Below, piece after piece: positions 9,242 through 18,806 of a stretch of DNA of 64,000 nt; the first letter of the stretch is position 1, and each line of letters starts with the position of its first letter. Origin of the DNA: Bacteroidales bacterium (GTDB lineage: Bacteria; Bacteroidota; Bacteroidia; Bacteroidales; UBA1715); contig JADKDL010000008.1 in NCBI GenBank assembly GCA_016714605.1, forward strand, positions 62,001 through 126,000, read 5' to 3'. The position numbers and the translations under genes were made by a program. Under the pieces are notes generated by a model. That model was not told where the DNA came from, made no database searches, and saw only the letters and a program-made list of their open reading frames with translations.

Positions 9242-11527
9242 TTAATTTATAAATAATATTTTTTTCACTTTTGTCTCTTCACCTAAATCATCAGAAAACA
9301 TGATAAGATACACTCCGGTAGCTACTCTATTTCCATTAAAATTATTTCCGTTCCAAGTTGCCATTCCGCCCTGTGAAATGGTTTCGTAAACTATGCCGCC
9401 TGCAATATCTGTTATTTTTACTCTAGTGTCTGGTTTTAATCCATTTATGTAAATTAATTCATGGTAAGTTTCTCTTACCGGATTGGGATATATTGTAATT
9501 CCATCAAGATTGTCAAATTCTTTAACAGCATCGCTTTTATAAGAAACAATTCCTTTTTCTGTCGCAAAGAATACATCTCCATTTATTGCATCTATTGCTA
9601 TTGAATAAACGGAATTAGATACAAGTGGACTATTTTCGAAGTTGAAGTGTTTTAACTGTGTTTTTCCATCTTCAGAGATTAAGAATACACCTGAGTTTTG
9701 AGTGCCAACCCATTTTCGGTTTCCTCCATCTACAGCTAAGCAATTAATATATTCTCCATTTAGTAAATAATCAACTTTGCCATTAACTTCAATTTTTATT
9801 CTTGTAAGTATCGGATTGTCATCTTCAAATATATCAGAAGCATCTCTGTATAAGCCTATACCTTGATTTGTGCCAATCCAAATATCACCTTCTAAATCTT
9901 CTACAATAGCTTGGGCTGAGGTTGCAAATGTATTTTCTTCGTCTCTCAATTGTATGGAAGCATAAAAATCGTCATCATCATTTTCCAAAGTGCCATTTTC
10001 GTCAAATACATAGACTGGAGCATATTTGTTTTCCGGATTGCATACCCATTTTCTATCATCCGAGTCAATGAAAAGGTCTTTCTGGTCATTGGTTGCATAT
10101 ACAGAAGAAAGTGCAATGCTATGAAATTTCATTTCAGGTGTAAGTATAGTCAATGCTACGTTAGCTGCCCAGTTTGTCATCCACAAATTGCCTTTTGAAT
10201 CAAAATCTACGCTCGTAATAGTTGTTCTTGTGCTATCTTTTTCTTTGTAAACATTTGGGAATAGACCATTTTGTTTATTATATACTGTGTATGGGTCAAA
10301 TAAATTTGATTTTACAAGTCCAAATAAGTGTGTACCTACATAAAAATCAGATTCACCTTCTTTTGCGGTAATACATATTGCATCCCAAATATCCCAAAAT
10401 GTACGATTGTACCATGTACCTCTTCCGTAAATACCAATTCTTGCATATTTATAATGGTGTTTCTTGCCAAAAGCTCCCATAATGTCTCCATTTCTATATG
10501 CTATTTTTGTAACTGTGTTTGTTAGTGGTCCATTCGGACAAATAGTAGTTCCTTTATCTTCGGCTTTTATTATTCCATCTTGACTGTTGCAAATCCACAT
10601 AACGTTGCTATTATCAATTAGTACATCATTAAAATGTGCAACATTGTATGTTTCTTCTTTAATGTGGTTTTTTAGTAAAAGTTGCTTGTCATACACATAA
10701 ATATCATTATTATCAACAATTATAAATTTTTCTTGCGATACAGAAATAGATTTAATGTCGGTAAATTGTCTGTAAAATGTATTTGTTTCAGAATAATTGA
10801 AAGTGTAAAGCGAGTCAATTAAAGTATCTGTGTTCTTTTCTTTTACGAAATAAAGCTTGTTGTCAAAAAAACACAGGTTATTGTATGAATTTTCAGGTAA
10901 AGAAGGGATAGTTTTCCAATTTCTATAATCTAGTAAGCTTCCTGAGCTTGTTTTTGCATAATGAACAGCCTTTTCTGATGCTGCAAATATATATTGGTTT
11001 ATGGTGTCGAAGGCTATTGAGTTAATTTTAATTGATTCTCCATTTGTTCCCATAAAGTATGTTTCATAAAACTCTTGTCGCTTTACATCAAATACTGCAA
11101 TGCCAAAATCTGTAGCTAAATAAGCCCATTGTTTATATATTGCAATGTCATTTATTGTTTTGGGTGCTTGCATTGTTTTCTGATACAAATGGGGAAAATT
11201 TAAAATAGTATTATTTACAATCAAATCAAGATTGCCTGAGGCATAACCAATTACTATACTATTAGACTCTTCGTGAAGTTCAATTGCTGATATGTCAATA
11301 TCACTCAGTCCGTTTATTTTTGATATTTTCGAAATGCTATTATCAGTTTTGTTGTATTTTACTAGCCCCGACGGGGATGCGCCGTAAATAATATTGTTTA
11401 CTTCAATGATTTTTAAAACTATATTGTATGACAAATGATCTTTCCAATAAATATTTTCATTGGTTTGACTTTTTAATTGTATAACAGAAATTATAATAAC
11501 TATTACTGAGAAAAAACTGAATTTCAT
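9242..11527 (-). CDS. porZ: PorZ-like T9SS protein: two-propeller protein with T9SS sorting tail
   Basis: The 761-residue protein has an N-terminal signal peptide (ending near residue 20) and then YWKDHLSYN. Many two-component-regulator-type propeller repeats follow, such as GLVKYNKTDNSI, GYASGNLDLI, DIWIGTNQGIGLY and RKWVGTQNSGVF. The last 80 or so residues form a T9SS type A sorting domain (ITIYPNPVRE ... GVYLIMFSDD ... KKILFIN). PorZ belongs to the surface attachment complex that supplies A-LPS to T9SS cargo. The architecture and the GNLDL motif match PorZ. A generic propeller cargo protein is the alternative. rpiB follows 91 bases downstream. Confidence 0.65.
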   Translation of the reverse strand: MKFSFFSVIVIIISVIQLKSQTNENIYWKDHLSYNIVLKIIEVNNIIYGASPSGLVKYNKTDNSISKISKINGLSDIDISAIELHEESNSIVIGYASGNLDLIVNNTILNFPHLYQKTMQAPKTINDIAIYKQWAYLATDFGIAVFDVKRQEFYETYFMGTNGESIKINSIAFDTINQYIFAASEKAVHYAKTSSGSLLDYRNWKTIPSLPENSYNNLCFFDNKLYFVKEKNTDTLIDSLYTFNYSETNTFYRQFTDIKSISVSQEKFIIVDNNDIYVYDKQLLLKNHIKEETYNVAHFNDVLIDNSNVMWICNSQDGIIKAEDKGTTICPNGPLTNTVTKIAYRNGDIMGAFGKKHHYKYARIGIYGRGTWYNRTFWDIWDAICITAKEGESDFYVGTHLFGLVKSNLFDPYTVYNKQNGLFPNVYKEKDSTRTTITSVDFDSKGNLWMTNWAANVALTILTPEMKFHSIALSSVYATNDQKDLFIDSDDRKWVCNPENKYAPVYVFDENGTLENDDDDFYASIQLRDEENTFATSAQAIVEDLEGDIWIGTNQGIGLYRDASDIFEDDNPILTRIKIEVNGKVDYLLNGEYINCLAVDGGNRKWVGTQNSGVFLISEDGKTQLKHFNFENSPLVSNSVYSIAIDAINGDVFFATEKGIVSYKSDAVKEFDNLDGITIYPNPVRETYHELIYINGLKPDTRVKITDIAGGIVYETISQGGMATWNGNNFNGNRVATGVYLIMFSDDLGEETKVKKILFIN

Positions 11528-11612
11528 TGTTTTCTATGGAGTTTATTATTCTGAATTTTTTATTATAAAATTTTAAACGTTGTGTTTTACTTTTTAGTTT
11601 ATCAGGTACTAA

Positions 11613-12191
11613 TTAATCTAAATTATTTAAAAATTCTAGTAAAAGCTTGGTCGCTTTACCTCTGTGACTAATTTCATTTTTTATAGAAATGCTCATTTCT
11701 GCAAAAGAAATATCATAACCATCGGGAATAAAAATTGGATCGTATCCAAAGCCTTCATTTCCAGATAATGACAATGCAATTTTACCTTTAACGATACCTT
11801 CAAAAAAGTATTTTTCGTTGTTTATAATTAGACAAATAATAGTTCTAAATAATGCTTTTCTGTTTTCAACACCGTTCATTTGACTTAAAACCTTGTCCAT
11901 GTTTGCTTTTGCACTGCAATCAGGTCCAGCATATCGGGCAGAAATTACACCTGGAGCTCCATGCAATGCTTCAATCTCAAGTCCGGTATCATCGGCAAAG
12001 CAATTATGATGGTAATTGTTGTATAGATATTCTGCTTTTTGCTGAGCATTACCTTCAATAGTTGGTGAGGTTTCAGGCAACTCTTCCTTTATGTTAACAT
12101 CTTTTAAACTAAGAATTTTATGTTTAGAGCCTATTTTGGTTTTTATTTCCTGAAGTTTATGTCCATTATTCGATGCGAAAACAAGTTCCAT
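11613..12191 (-). CDS. rdgB: Non-canonical purine NTP pyrophosphatase (RdgB/HAM1)
   Basis: RdgB hydrolyses dITP, ITP and XTP to monophosphates and so keeps deaminated purines out of DNA and RNA. The 192-residue protein has the family signature motifs: FASNNGHKLQEI at the N-terminus, ADDTGLEI with the catalytic Asp, APGVISARYAG, GFGYDPIF and SHRGKA near the end. Its length is normal. A -7-like element lies just upstream, and the gene appears to have its own promoter, with the PorZ-like gene 85 bases downstream. Confidence 0.95.
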   Translation of the reverse strand: MELVFASNNGHKLQEIKTKIGSKHKILSLKDVNIKEELPETSPTIEGNAQQKAEYLYNNYHHNCFADDTGLEIEALHGAPGVISARYAGPDCSAKANMDKVLSQMNGVENRKALFRTIICLIINNEKYFFEGIVKGKIALSLSGNEGFGYDPIFIPDGYDISFAEMSISIKNEISHRGKATKLLLEFLNNLD

Positions 12192-12219
12192 TGTTGTATT
12201 AATTTGATTTTAATATTCA

Positions 12220-12227
12220 CAAAGGTA
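12220..12227 (-). promoter_or_regulatory. -7 element upstream of rdgB
   Basis: The reverse strand reads TACCTTTG, an exact match to TAnnTTTG, 28 bases upstream of the rdgB start codon. At 20-base spacing the -33 position reads TTTA, one mismatch from TTTG. Confidence 0.5.
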
Positions 12228-12430
12228 AAAAAAATACAGAGTAATTCTAAATATATTATTCTGAGAGTATTTATGTTTTTTATTTTTTGAGATTAGAATT
12301 TGAGTATGCCAAAAAAAACATAATTTTTGAATAAAGTTTGCCTATTTGAAAATTAAAAAAAAAATCGTAAATATGCATCTTATAAAAATAATTTTAAAGA
12401 GTATAAATAAATTTATATAAACTAGTAGCA

Positions 12431-13840
12431 ATGAATCAAATAGCAGGTAAAGTACCGTTTTACGAAAAGTTAGGTTATGGCTTAGGCGACACCGCTTCAA
12501 ACCTTATTTGGATGTTTTTTATTTTTTACATCAATTATTTTTATACTGATGTATTTGGATTGAAACCCGGAGATATGGCAGTAATGTTTTTGGTAATTAG
12601 ATTCTATGATTCATTATTCGATCCAATAGTAGGTATTTTAGCTGATAGAACTACAACTCGTTGGGGTAAATTTAGACCTTACATATTGTGGTTTGCTGTA
12701 CCTTTTGGAATAATAAGTTGGCTTACCCTTACCACTCCTGAATGGGGATATCACTCTAAATTGATTTATGCTTATGTTGCTTATTCATTTATGATGCTTG
12801 TTTATTCAGCTATAAATATACCTTACTCTTCACTGATGGGAGTTATTAGTTCTAATTCACTAGAGCGTACATCTATTTCAGGTATTCGTTTTGTAATGGC
12901 TCAATTTGGTGGAATCATTGTTCAATTGCTAACGCTTAGACTTGTAGTTGCTTATGGTGGTGGTACTATTGAAAATCCGACTAACGAGGTTTATGGATTT
13001 TCTATGGTTGGATTAACTTTTGGTATTGCAGCAGCAATTATGTTTTTTGTTACATTCCTTACTACAAAGGAAAGAATTTTGCCTACTAAGGATCAAAAGC
13101 CTAATTTAAAAGTTGACTTAAAGGACTTAGTTACCAATATTCCTTGGTGGATTCTTTTTGCAATAGGAATTTTTGTAATTGCTTATGTATGTATTAGAAA
13201 TGGTGCAATTATATATTATTTCAAATATTATTCAGCCGAAAAAGCTACTACTTTAAAACTTTTTGGAGAGGATATTTATTATGATTTAGCATCGCTCTTT
13301 ATGATTGTGGGAACAGCTGTTTCATTGGCTGCCAATGCCCTACTGGGCTGGATGTCTAGACTTATTGGAGGTAAAAAGAAAATGTTCTTGATTTTCATGG
13401 GTCTTACTGCTTTATTAACTGCAGTTTTCTTTTTCGTTCCTGCAGAAGCAACTGGAACAATGTTTATTCTACAGATATTAATTAGTTTTACTAGTGGACC
13501 TACTGGAGCTATAGTTTGGGCTATGTATGCTGATTCTGCCGATTATTCTGAATATAAAAATGGAAGACGGGCTACTGGTTTAGTATTCTCAGCTGCTATT
13601 GCTTCACAGAAAATTGGTTGGACAATAGGCGGTTCATTGGTCGGATTCTTGCTCGCTTATTTCAATTATCAAGCAAACTCAGCTTCGCCCGATGCAATTG
13701 AAGGTATAAGACTTTTAATTTCTTACATGCCTGCTATTGCAGCTGTTCTAGCTACTGTGGCTATGGTTTTCTACCCTCTTAGCGATAAGAGAATGGCAGT
13801 AATCGAAAAAGAATTATTAGAAAGAAGAAAATTAGAATAA
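12431..13840 (+). CDS. GPH-family sugar:cation symporter (MFS, MelB-like)
   Basis: This 469-residue protein has about twelve hydrophobic segments and belongs to the glycoside-pentoside-hexuronide:cation symporter family. The opening KVPFYEKLGYGLGDTASNL, then FYDSLFDPIVGILADRT and RWGKFRPYILW, are the family signatures. They include the paired Asp residues used for cation coupling in MelB. The substrate cannot be read from sequence; a glycoside or monosaccharide imported with H+ or Na+ is expected. The gene is monocistronic and ends before a strong terminator. Confidence 0.85.
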   Translation: MNQIAGKVPFYEKLGYGLGDTASNLIWMFFIFYINYFYTDVFGLKPGDMAVMFLVIRFYDSLFDPIVGILADRTTTRWGKFRPYILWFAVPFGIISWLTLTTPEWGYHSKLIYAYVAYSFMMLVYSAINIPYSSLMGVISSNSLERTSISGIRFVMAQFGGIIVQLLTLRLVVAYGGGTIENPTNEVYGFSMVGLTFGIAAAIMFFVTFLTTKERILPTKDQKPNLKVDLKDLVTNIPWWILFAIGIFVIAYVCIRNGAIIYYFKYYSAEKATTLKLFGEDIYYDLASLFMIVGTAVSLAANALLGWMSRLIGGKKKMFLIFMGLTALLTAVFFFVPAEATGTMFILQILISFTSGPTGAIVWAMYADSADYSEYKNGRRATGLVFSAAIASQKIGWTIGGSLVGFLLAYFNYQANSASPDAIEGIRLLISYMPAIAAVLATVAMVFYPLSDKRMAVIEKELLERRKLE

Positions 13841-13861
13841 TAAAATAATATTTTGAAAAAG

Positions 13862-13902
13862 CAAAAGCCGAGTAATTGATTTTATTCGGCTTTTGTTTTT
13901 TT
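13862..13902 (+). terminator. Rho-independent terminator after the sugar symporter
   Basis: CAAAAGCCGA (13862-13871) pairs perfectly with TCGGCTTTTG (13886-13895), followed by seven T residues. It lies 22 bases after the stop codon. Confidence 0.85.
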
Positions 13903-14056
13903 AGTATCGCATTATTTGTTACTTTAATTGTATAATGATTTTAGAATTAAGGAAAGTGAGAAGATAAATGGTAATTATTTAAATTTAAAACAAGAATATT
14001 CTTTTCGTGATATTATCTTTGATGGTGATTCTGTTTTAATTATACCTATTATATCT

Positions 14057-15886
14057 ATGAGTTCCCTTCCTTATAAAAGCATTGAGTTACTTTCACCTGC
14101 CAAAGATTTGGAATGTGGCTTGGCTGCAATTGATTTTGGAGCAGATGCAGTCTATATTGGTGCTCACAGTTTCAGTGCTAGAGCAGCAGCTGCAAATTCT
14201 ATAGAAGATATATCAAAGCTCATCAATTATGCTCATCTCTTTAATGTAAAAGTTTATGTAGCTCTCAATACAATTTTATACACTCATGAATTAGAAAGTG
14301 TTAAGAAATTGATACATGAGCTATACGTTATAGGTGCCGATGCGATTATAATTCAAGATTATGGAATTCTTGAACTAGATATTCCTCCTATTGAAATTCA
14401 TGCAAGCACGCAGATGAACAATAGAACTATTGAGCAAGTACAATTCCTTGAAAAATGTGGTTTTGCTCAGGTTGTACTTGCTAGGGAGTTGTCGATAAGT
14501 ATGATTAGTGAACTGAGAAAACAAACTAATGTTAAACTGGAATGTTTTATTCATGGAGCACTTTGCGTTAGCTATAGTGGCAATTGCTTTATCAGTCAGA
14601 CTGTTGCCGGGAGAAGTGCTAATAGGGGCGAATGCGCTCAATTTTGTAGACATAAATACTCTTTAATTGACGCTACCGACAAAGAAATTTTTAAAGGACA
14701 TTTATTATCGTTGAAAGATATGTGTTTGGAAGATTCTTTAGAACAATTATTGTTAGCCGGTGTTGATTCTTTTAAAATTGAAGGACGATTAAAAGATCGA
14801 AGTTATGTAAAAAACACAACACTACATTATAGAAATAAATTAGATGAGATTTTCAAAAAGAATACTAACTATAAAAAAACTTCTGTTGGAAAAATAATTT
14901 CTGATATTAATACTCAGCTAGATTGTTCATTCAATAGAGGATTTACCGATTACTTTGCAAATAATGAAAATAAAAAAATTGCTTCATTCAATTCGCCCAA
15001 GTCGCAAGGAGAGTATTTAGGAGTAGTTGTTAAAGAAAATAAACATAAAATAACGATAGAAACAAACAAAGTACTAGCACCTGAGGATGGCATTTGCTAT
15101 ATCGATGAAAATAAAGAAATGCAAGGTTTTAAAATTGAAGTCTTTGAAGGAAATGAAGTTTTTGTAAATAAATCAATTAAAATCGGAACAGTTCTTTATA
15201 GAAACCAAAATACTCAATTTAATTTTAAATTAGATACATCTCGAACCGCAAGAAAAATTGCTATCTCTTTCCATATTATTGAGACAGAGACAGGAATCTA
15301 TATTCAAGTGAAAGATGAAGTTGGCGATATTGCCGAACTCTTCGTTGATTGTGATAAGATTCCAGCTAATGATATAAGTAAGTCTAAAGCCTTGATAATA
15401 AATCAATTTTCAAAATTAGGAGATACCGTTTTTACTTGCGATTCTGTTTCTTTAAAATTTCATAAGGAAGTCTTGTTTTTTCGTACTTCTTTTTTGAATG
15501 AAATCCGTCGTGATATTATTAATATTCTTATTAGTAATAAATTATGTAAGACAAATAATAATAATTCATCGAACTTAAGAAATAAAATATATCCTAATTA
15601 TTATGACAAGGAGGTTGATTATAAATTAAATATTTCTAATTCAGCTGCAGAATTGTTTTTAAAAACCTGTGGAGTTGAGATTATCGAAAATGCTGTAGAA
15701 ATTGAATTGCCTAAAAATAAAATTATAGTTATGAATACTAAATATTGCCTGAGAAGAGAATTAGGAAAATGCAAGAAAACGATAAAAAACGATGATTTAC
15801 ATGAACCTCTTTTCATCCAAGACAATACTGGAAAATATGAGCTATTTTTTGATTGTAAAAAGTGTGAAATGTTTGTTATTAAATAA
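14057..15886 (+). CDS. Peptidase U32 family protein
   Basis: The start was placed at the ATG at 14057 (MSSLPYKSIELLSPAKDL), because the family begins at ELLSPA and the upstream 43 codons use a TTG start and show no family content. This gives 609 residues, usual for Bacteroidetes members. Motifs are ELLSPAKDLECGLAAIDFGA, GADAVYIGAHSFSAR, IHASTQMN, and the cysteine-containing CFIHGALCVSYSGNC ... GECAQFCRHKY, followed by DSFKIEGRLKD. Members include collagenase-like proteases and proteins acting in rRNA hydroxylation (RlhA), so a specific activity cannot be given. Confidence 0.88.
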   Translation: MSSLPYKSIELLSPAKDLECGLAAIDFGADAVYIGAHSFSARAAAANSIEDISKLINYAHLFNVKVYVALNTILYTHELESVKKLIHELYVIGADAIIIQDYGILELDIPPIEIHASTQMNNRTIEQVQFLEKCGFAQVVLARELSISMISELRKQTNVKLECFIHGALCVSYSGNCFISQTVAGRSANRGECAQFCRHKYSLIDATDKEIFKGHLLSLKDMCLEDSLEQLLLAGVDSFKIEGRLKDRSYVKNTTLHYRNKLDEIFKKNTNYKKTSVGKIISDINTQLDCSFNRGFTDYFANNENKKIASFNSPKSQGEYLGVVVKENKHKITIETNKVLAPEDGICYIDENKEMQGFKIEVFEGNEVFVNKSIKIGTVLYRNQNTQFNFKLDTSRTARKIAISFHIIETETGIYIQVKDEVGDIAELFVDCDKIPANDISKSKALIINQFSKLGDTVFTCDSVSLKFHKEVLFFRTSFLNEIRRDIINILISNKLCKTNNNNSSNLRNKIYPNYYDKEVDYKLNISNSAAELFLKTCGVEIIENAVEIELPKNKIIVMNTKYCLRRELGKCKKTIKNDDLHEPLFIQDNTGKYELFFDCKKCEMFVIK

Positions 15887-15962
15887 AAATTATGTAATTT
15901 TCACCACGTAATTTATGTCAGAATATAAAAAGAAATTCTGTAAGAAAACTTAAACTAAGATT

Positions 15963-16861
15963 TTGAAAATATTTAAAATTTATTCTGTAATTCTATTTTG
16001 TATAGTTCTACAATCTGTTGCTTTGGGTCAAAGTCTAATTGACACAAACAAAGTTTGGAATGTTTTACACAGACATGCCACCAGCCATACTCGTACCTAT
16101 AAGTTTACAAAAGATACTGTTATACAAAATATTAAATATAAAGAACTTAGATATTCATTTGAAGAGAATTTTAATTTAAAGCAATCGGCAACTGCTGGAT
16201 TTATTAGAGAGGAAGATTCAAAGTATTATATAAGGTATGCAAATGGCGAAAGTTTTTTGTTGTATGATTTTTCACTTAATATTAATGATACAGTGGATTT
16301 TGGTTTTATGAATGGAATCATAAATTTAAAATTTACTGTTGATACTATAACCTATTGGAATATTGATAATTCGTCGAGAAAAGTATTGCAGATAAGGCCA
16401 CTTGACAATTCTTTTACAGCACCTCAATTGTGGATTGAAGGAATTGGAAGTATTTATGGCATAGTTGAAGTATGTGAAACACAGGTTTTTTCTGATGAGA
16501 CAGCCTTGTTGTGTTTTAAAGATGTTGTTAGAGATACTATTCTATGGCAAAGTACATTAGGATTATGTCATTATGTTTCAGAAAACAATACAAAAACATT
16601 TACTTTTGAAAGTGAAATACCCAAAAAAGGTAAAGTTTTTGAAGAAAATGAAACTAATTCTGATAAAATTTCTTTTTCAAATCAGCTTCATAACTCAGGT
16701 TTGAAACTAAAAATTTTCGATGAATCTGGCGAATTGGTTGAGAGTAGAACTATTAAAAGAGAAAAAGATTTTAAGTTTGAAAGCTTAAGTCTGGTGAATA
16801 TCTAATTCAAGTAACCGATTCTTTTGATAAAGTTTATACAATGAAAAAGATTAAAATTTAA
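15963..16861 (+). CDS. Small secreted protein with T9SS sorting tail (frameshifted near 16790)
   Basis: The gene uses a TTG start followed by a signal peptide (about residues 1-22, ending ALGQ). The body is beta-rich and unrecognised. The first frame stops after SLSLVNI. Adding one C in the CTGG at about 16790 gives SLSPGEYLIQVTDSFDK and then VYTMKKIKI, a typical T9SS type A C-terminal ending, with a stop at 16859-16861. The restored product has 299 residues and should be exported through the Sec system and then T9SS. The shift is probably a missing base in the assembly. The N-terminal domain has no identifiable function. Confidence 0.65.
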
Positions 16862-17025
16862 TTATCATCCCACCTTTTTCAAATTTCTATATTTAAATTC
16901 CCATTCTTTTTTTGTTAATCCAATGTTTATTTCAATCAATGTTATAGTTTTATAGTTATTTAAAGTTAAATTTTATAAATTTGAACAACTTTGTTTTAAA
17001 GAGAATTCAATAAATAAAAAGATTA

Positions 17026-17709
17026 ATGAAATTAACTATTAAAGATTGGGCAGAAGACGATAGGCCAAGAGAGAAATTACAAACCAAAGGGAAGCAGACT
17101 TTGAGCGATGCTGAATTGTTGGCTATAATCATTGGTTCTGGCACTCCTTCGGAATCTGCTGTAGATGTTAGCAAGAAAATTCTAAAAGCAAGTGATAATA
17201 ATTTGTTTGAGTTAGGAAAAAAATCAATTCAAGATTTATGTACAATAAATGGAATTGGTCCAGCAAAAGCAATATCAATCATATCTGCTTTAGAACTAGG
17301 CAAAAGGCATAAACTGTCTGAGGTAATTGAGAAAAAGAAAATTTCAGACAGCAATGATGTTTATGAATTGTTTTACCCATTTGTTTCTGACAAACAGCAT
17401 GAAGAGTTTTGGGTTGCCTTTTTAAATAGAGCCAATAAAGTTATTGCTACCAATCTTATTAGTGTAGGTACTACATCTGGAACTTTAATAGATGTTAAAA
17501 TAATTATGAAAAAAGCATTAGAGTATTTAGCTTGTTCACTTTTGCTTTGTCACAATCATCCATCTGGTTCAATGAAAGCCAGTAAGGAAGATGAAAATAT
17601 TACTGCTAAAATAGTCGAGGCAGCTCGTTTTTTTGATATTGCAGTTCTTGATCATATAATTGTTGGAAATGGCGAATATTTTAGTTTTGCCGATAATTCT
17701 CTGATATGA
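17026..17709 (+). CDS. radC: RadC-family JAB/MPN-domain protein
   Basis: The 227-residue protein has the RadC architecture. The N-terminal UPF0758 region contains KDWAEDDRPREKL and LSDAELLAIIIGSGT, a helix-hairpin-helix lies around NGIGPAKAISI, and the C-terminal JAMM metal site has CHNHPSGSMKASKED with the two His and the Asp, plus an upstream Glu in the MPN fold. The cellular role of RadC proteins is not settled; the historical link to DNA repair is weak. It is probably monocistronic. Confidence 0.9.
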   Translation: MKLTIKDWAEDDRPREKLQTKGKQTLSDAELLAIIIGSGTPSESAVDVSKKILKASDNNLFELGKKSIQDLCTINGIGPAKAISIISALELGKRHKLSEVIEKKKISDSNDVYELFYPFVSDKQHEEFWVAFLNRANKVIATNLISVGTTSGTLIDVKIIMKKALEYLACSLLLCHNHPSGSMKASKEDENITAKIVEAARFFDIAVLDHIIVGNGEYFSFADNSLI

Positions 17710-17824
17710 AATAGAATGAACAAATGTTTGCATCAAGCTTTTTTTTATTTTTTTAATTTGAAATCTTTTTTTATTTTCATATAGAATTTAACTTCTTATT
17801 TATGTTTCATTTATTTTAAAGCTC

Positions 17825-17832
17825 TATCTTTG
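17825..17832 (+). promoter_or_regulatory. -7 element upstream of the J-domain gene
   Basis: TATCTTTG matches TAnnTTTG exactly and lies 45 bases before the ATG at 17878. No exact TTTG is found at the -33 position, so this is a partial promoter match. Confidence 0.4.
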
Positions 17833-17877
17833 AGTTAAATTGCAATTTTTGCTCTATACTTTAAAAATAAATAAATT

Positions 17878-18759
17878 ATGACTCTAAGTCAATGTTATGC
17901 TTTTTTAGAAATTGAAAGTACAGCTACCGACGAGGAGGCAAAGTCAGCATACCGCCGAAAAGCAAAGTTGTTTCATCCTGATTTGAACGACAATAATTCT
18001 GGGCAGTTTTTAAACCTGCAATTTGCTTATGAGACTATTATAAATGCTCGAAATATACATTCAAAATTGAATGTATTTGATGAAATATTCTTAAAAGAAA
18101 ATTATTTTAAAGCGTCAGATACTCAATTACAGCATTTTCAAAGATTAGAAAGAAGGTATAGAGCTAGAAAAATAATCCTTTTAAAAAAACAAAAACAACA
18201 AAAAGTTATTAATGACGTTTACGATAAATATAGATTTACATGGAGATTTCCGTTAGTTCTATTTTATGTATTTATTGCAACTTTTTTATTAGTTTTGTTG
18301 GTTTATGATTTTAATGCACAGGTTGTTTCAAAATCTTTTCATCTAGTAAGTAAAGAAAATTTAAATTATAATATTTCCGAATTTACTGATAATTTTATAA
18401 TTGTAGAAAATGAAAAATTTTATGTAAGTAAAGATTTTTATATGTCTACGCAAAAGAGCGATAGTATAATAATCAACAAAACCCCAATATTCAACATATA
18501 CAAAACATTACAAATATCTGGAATTGGTTGGGATAAATTTGAAACAATACATTCTTTTATTAATGAGGCTTTTATTCTTGTTTTATTGTTATTGTTTGTC
18601 CCTTTTTTGAGTATGTTTTTTATGAAGCCAAATTTTATATTTGTTTTCGTTTTTGTTCAATATAATTTTTATGTGCTTCCGGTTTTAATATCTTATGTAC
18701 TATTTGTCGATTATCGTATAATTGCACTATTAAAATATTTCAAGTTTTTTCAGTCATAA
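17878..18759 (+). CDS. J-domain protein with two or more membrane segments
   Basis: Residues 1-60 form a DnaJ domain with the invariant HPD tripeptide at residues 33-35 (LFHPDLNDNN), which would stimulate an Hsp70 partner. A basic coiled stretch (about 80-115, rich in Lys/Arg/Gln) follows. Hydrophobic segments lie at about 123-142 and in the C-terminal third (about 225-290). There is no Gly/Phe region or zinc finger, so this is a class III J-protein placed at the membrane. The client or site cannot be told from the sequence. lpxD follows 47 bases downstream on the same strand. Confidence 0.8.
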   Translation: MTLSQCYAFLEIESTATDEEAKSAYRRKAKLFHPDLNDNNSGQFLNLQFAYETIINARNIHSKLNVFDEIFLKENYFKASDTQLQHFQRLERRYRARKIILLKKQKQQKVINDVYDKYRFTWRFPLVLFYVFIATFLLVLLVYDFNAQVVSKSFHLVSKENLNYNISEFTDNFIIVENEKFYVSKDFYMSTQKSDSIIINKTPIFNIYKTLQISGIGWDKFETIHSFINEAFILVLLLLFVPFLSMFFMKPNFIFVFVFVQYNFYVLPVLISYVLFVDYRIIALLKYFKFFQS

Positions 18760-18806
18760 TTTTGATTTTTTAACACTATTTTTAAATGATTTTTTAATAA
18801 TATAAA

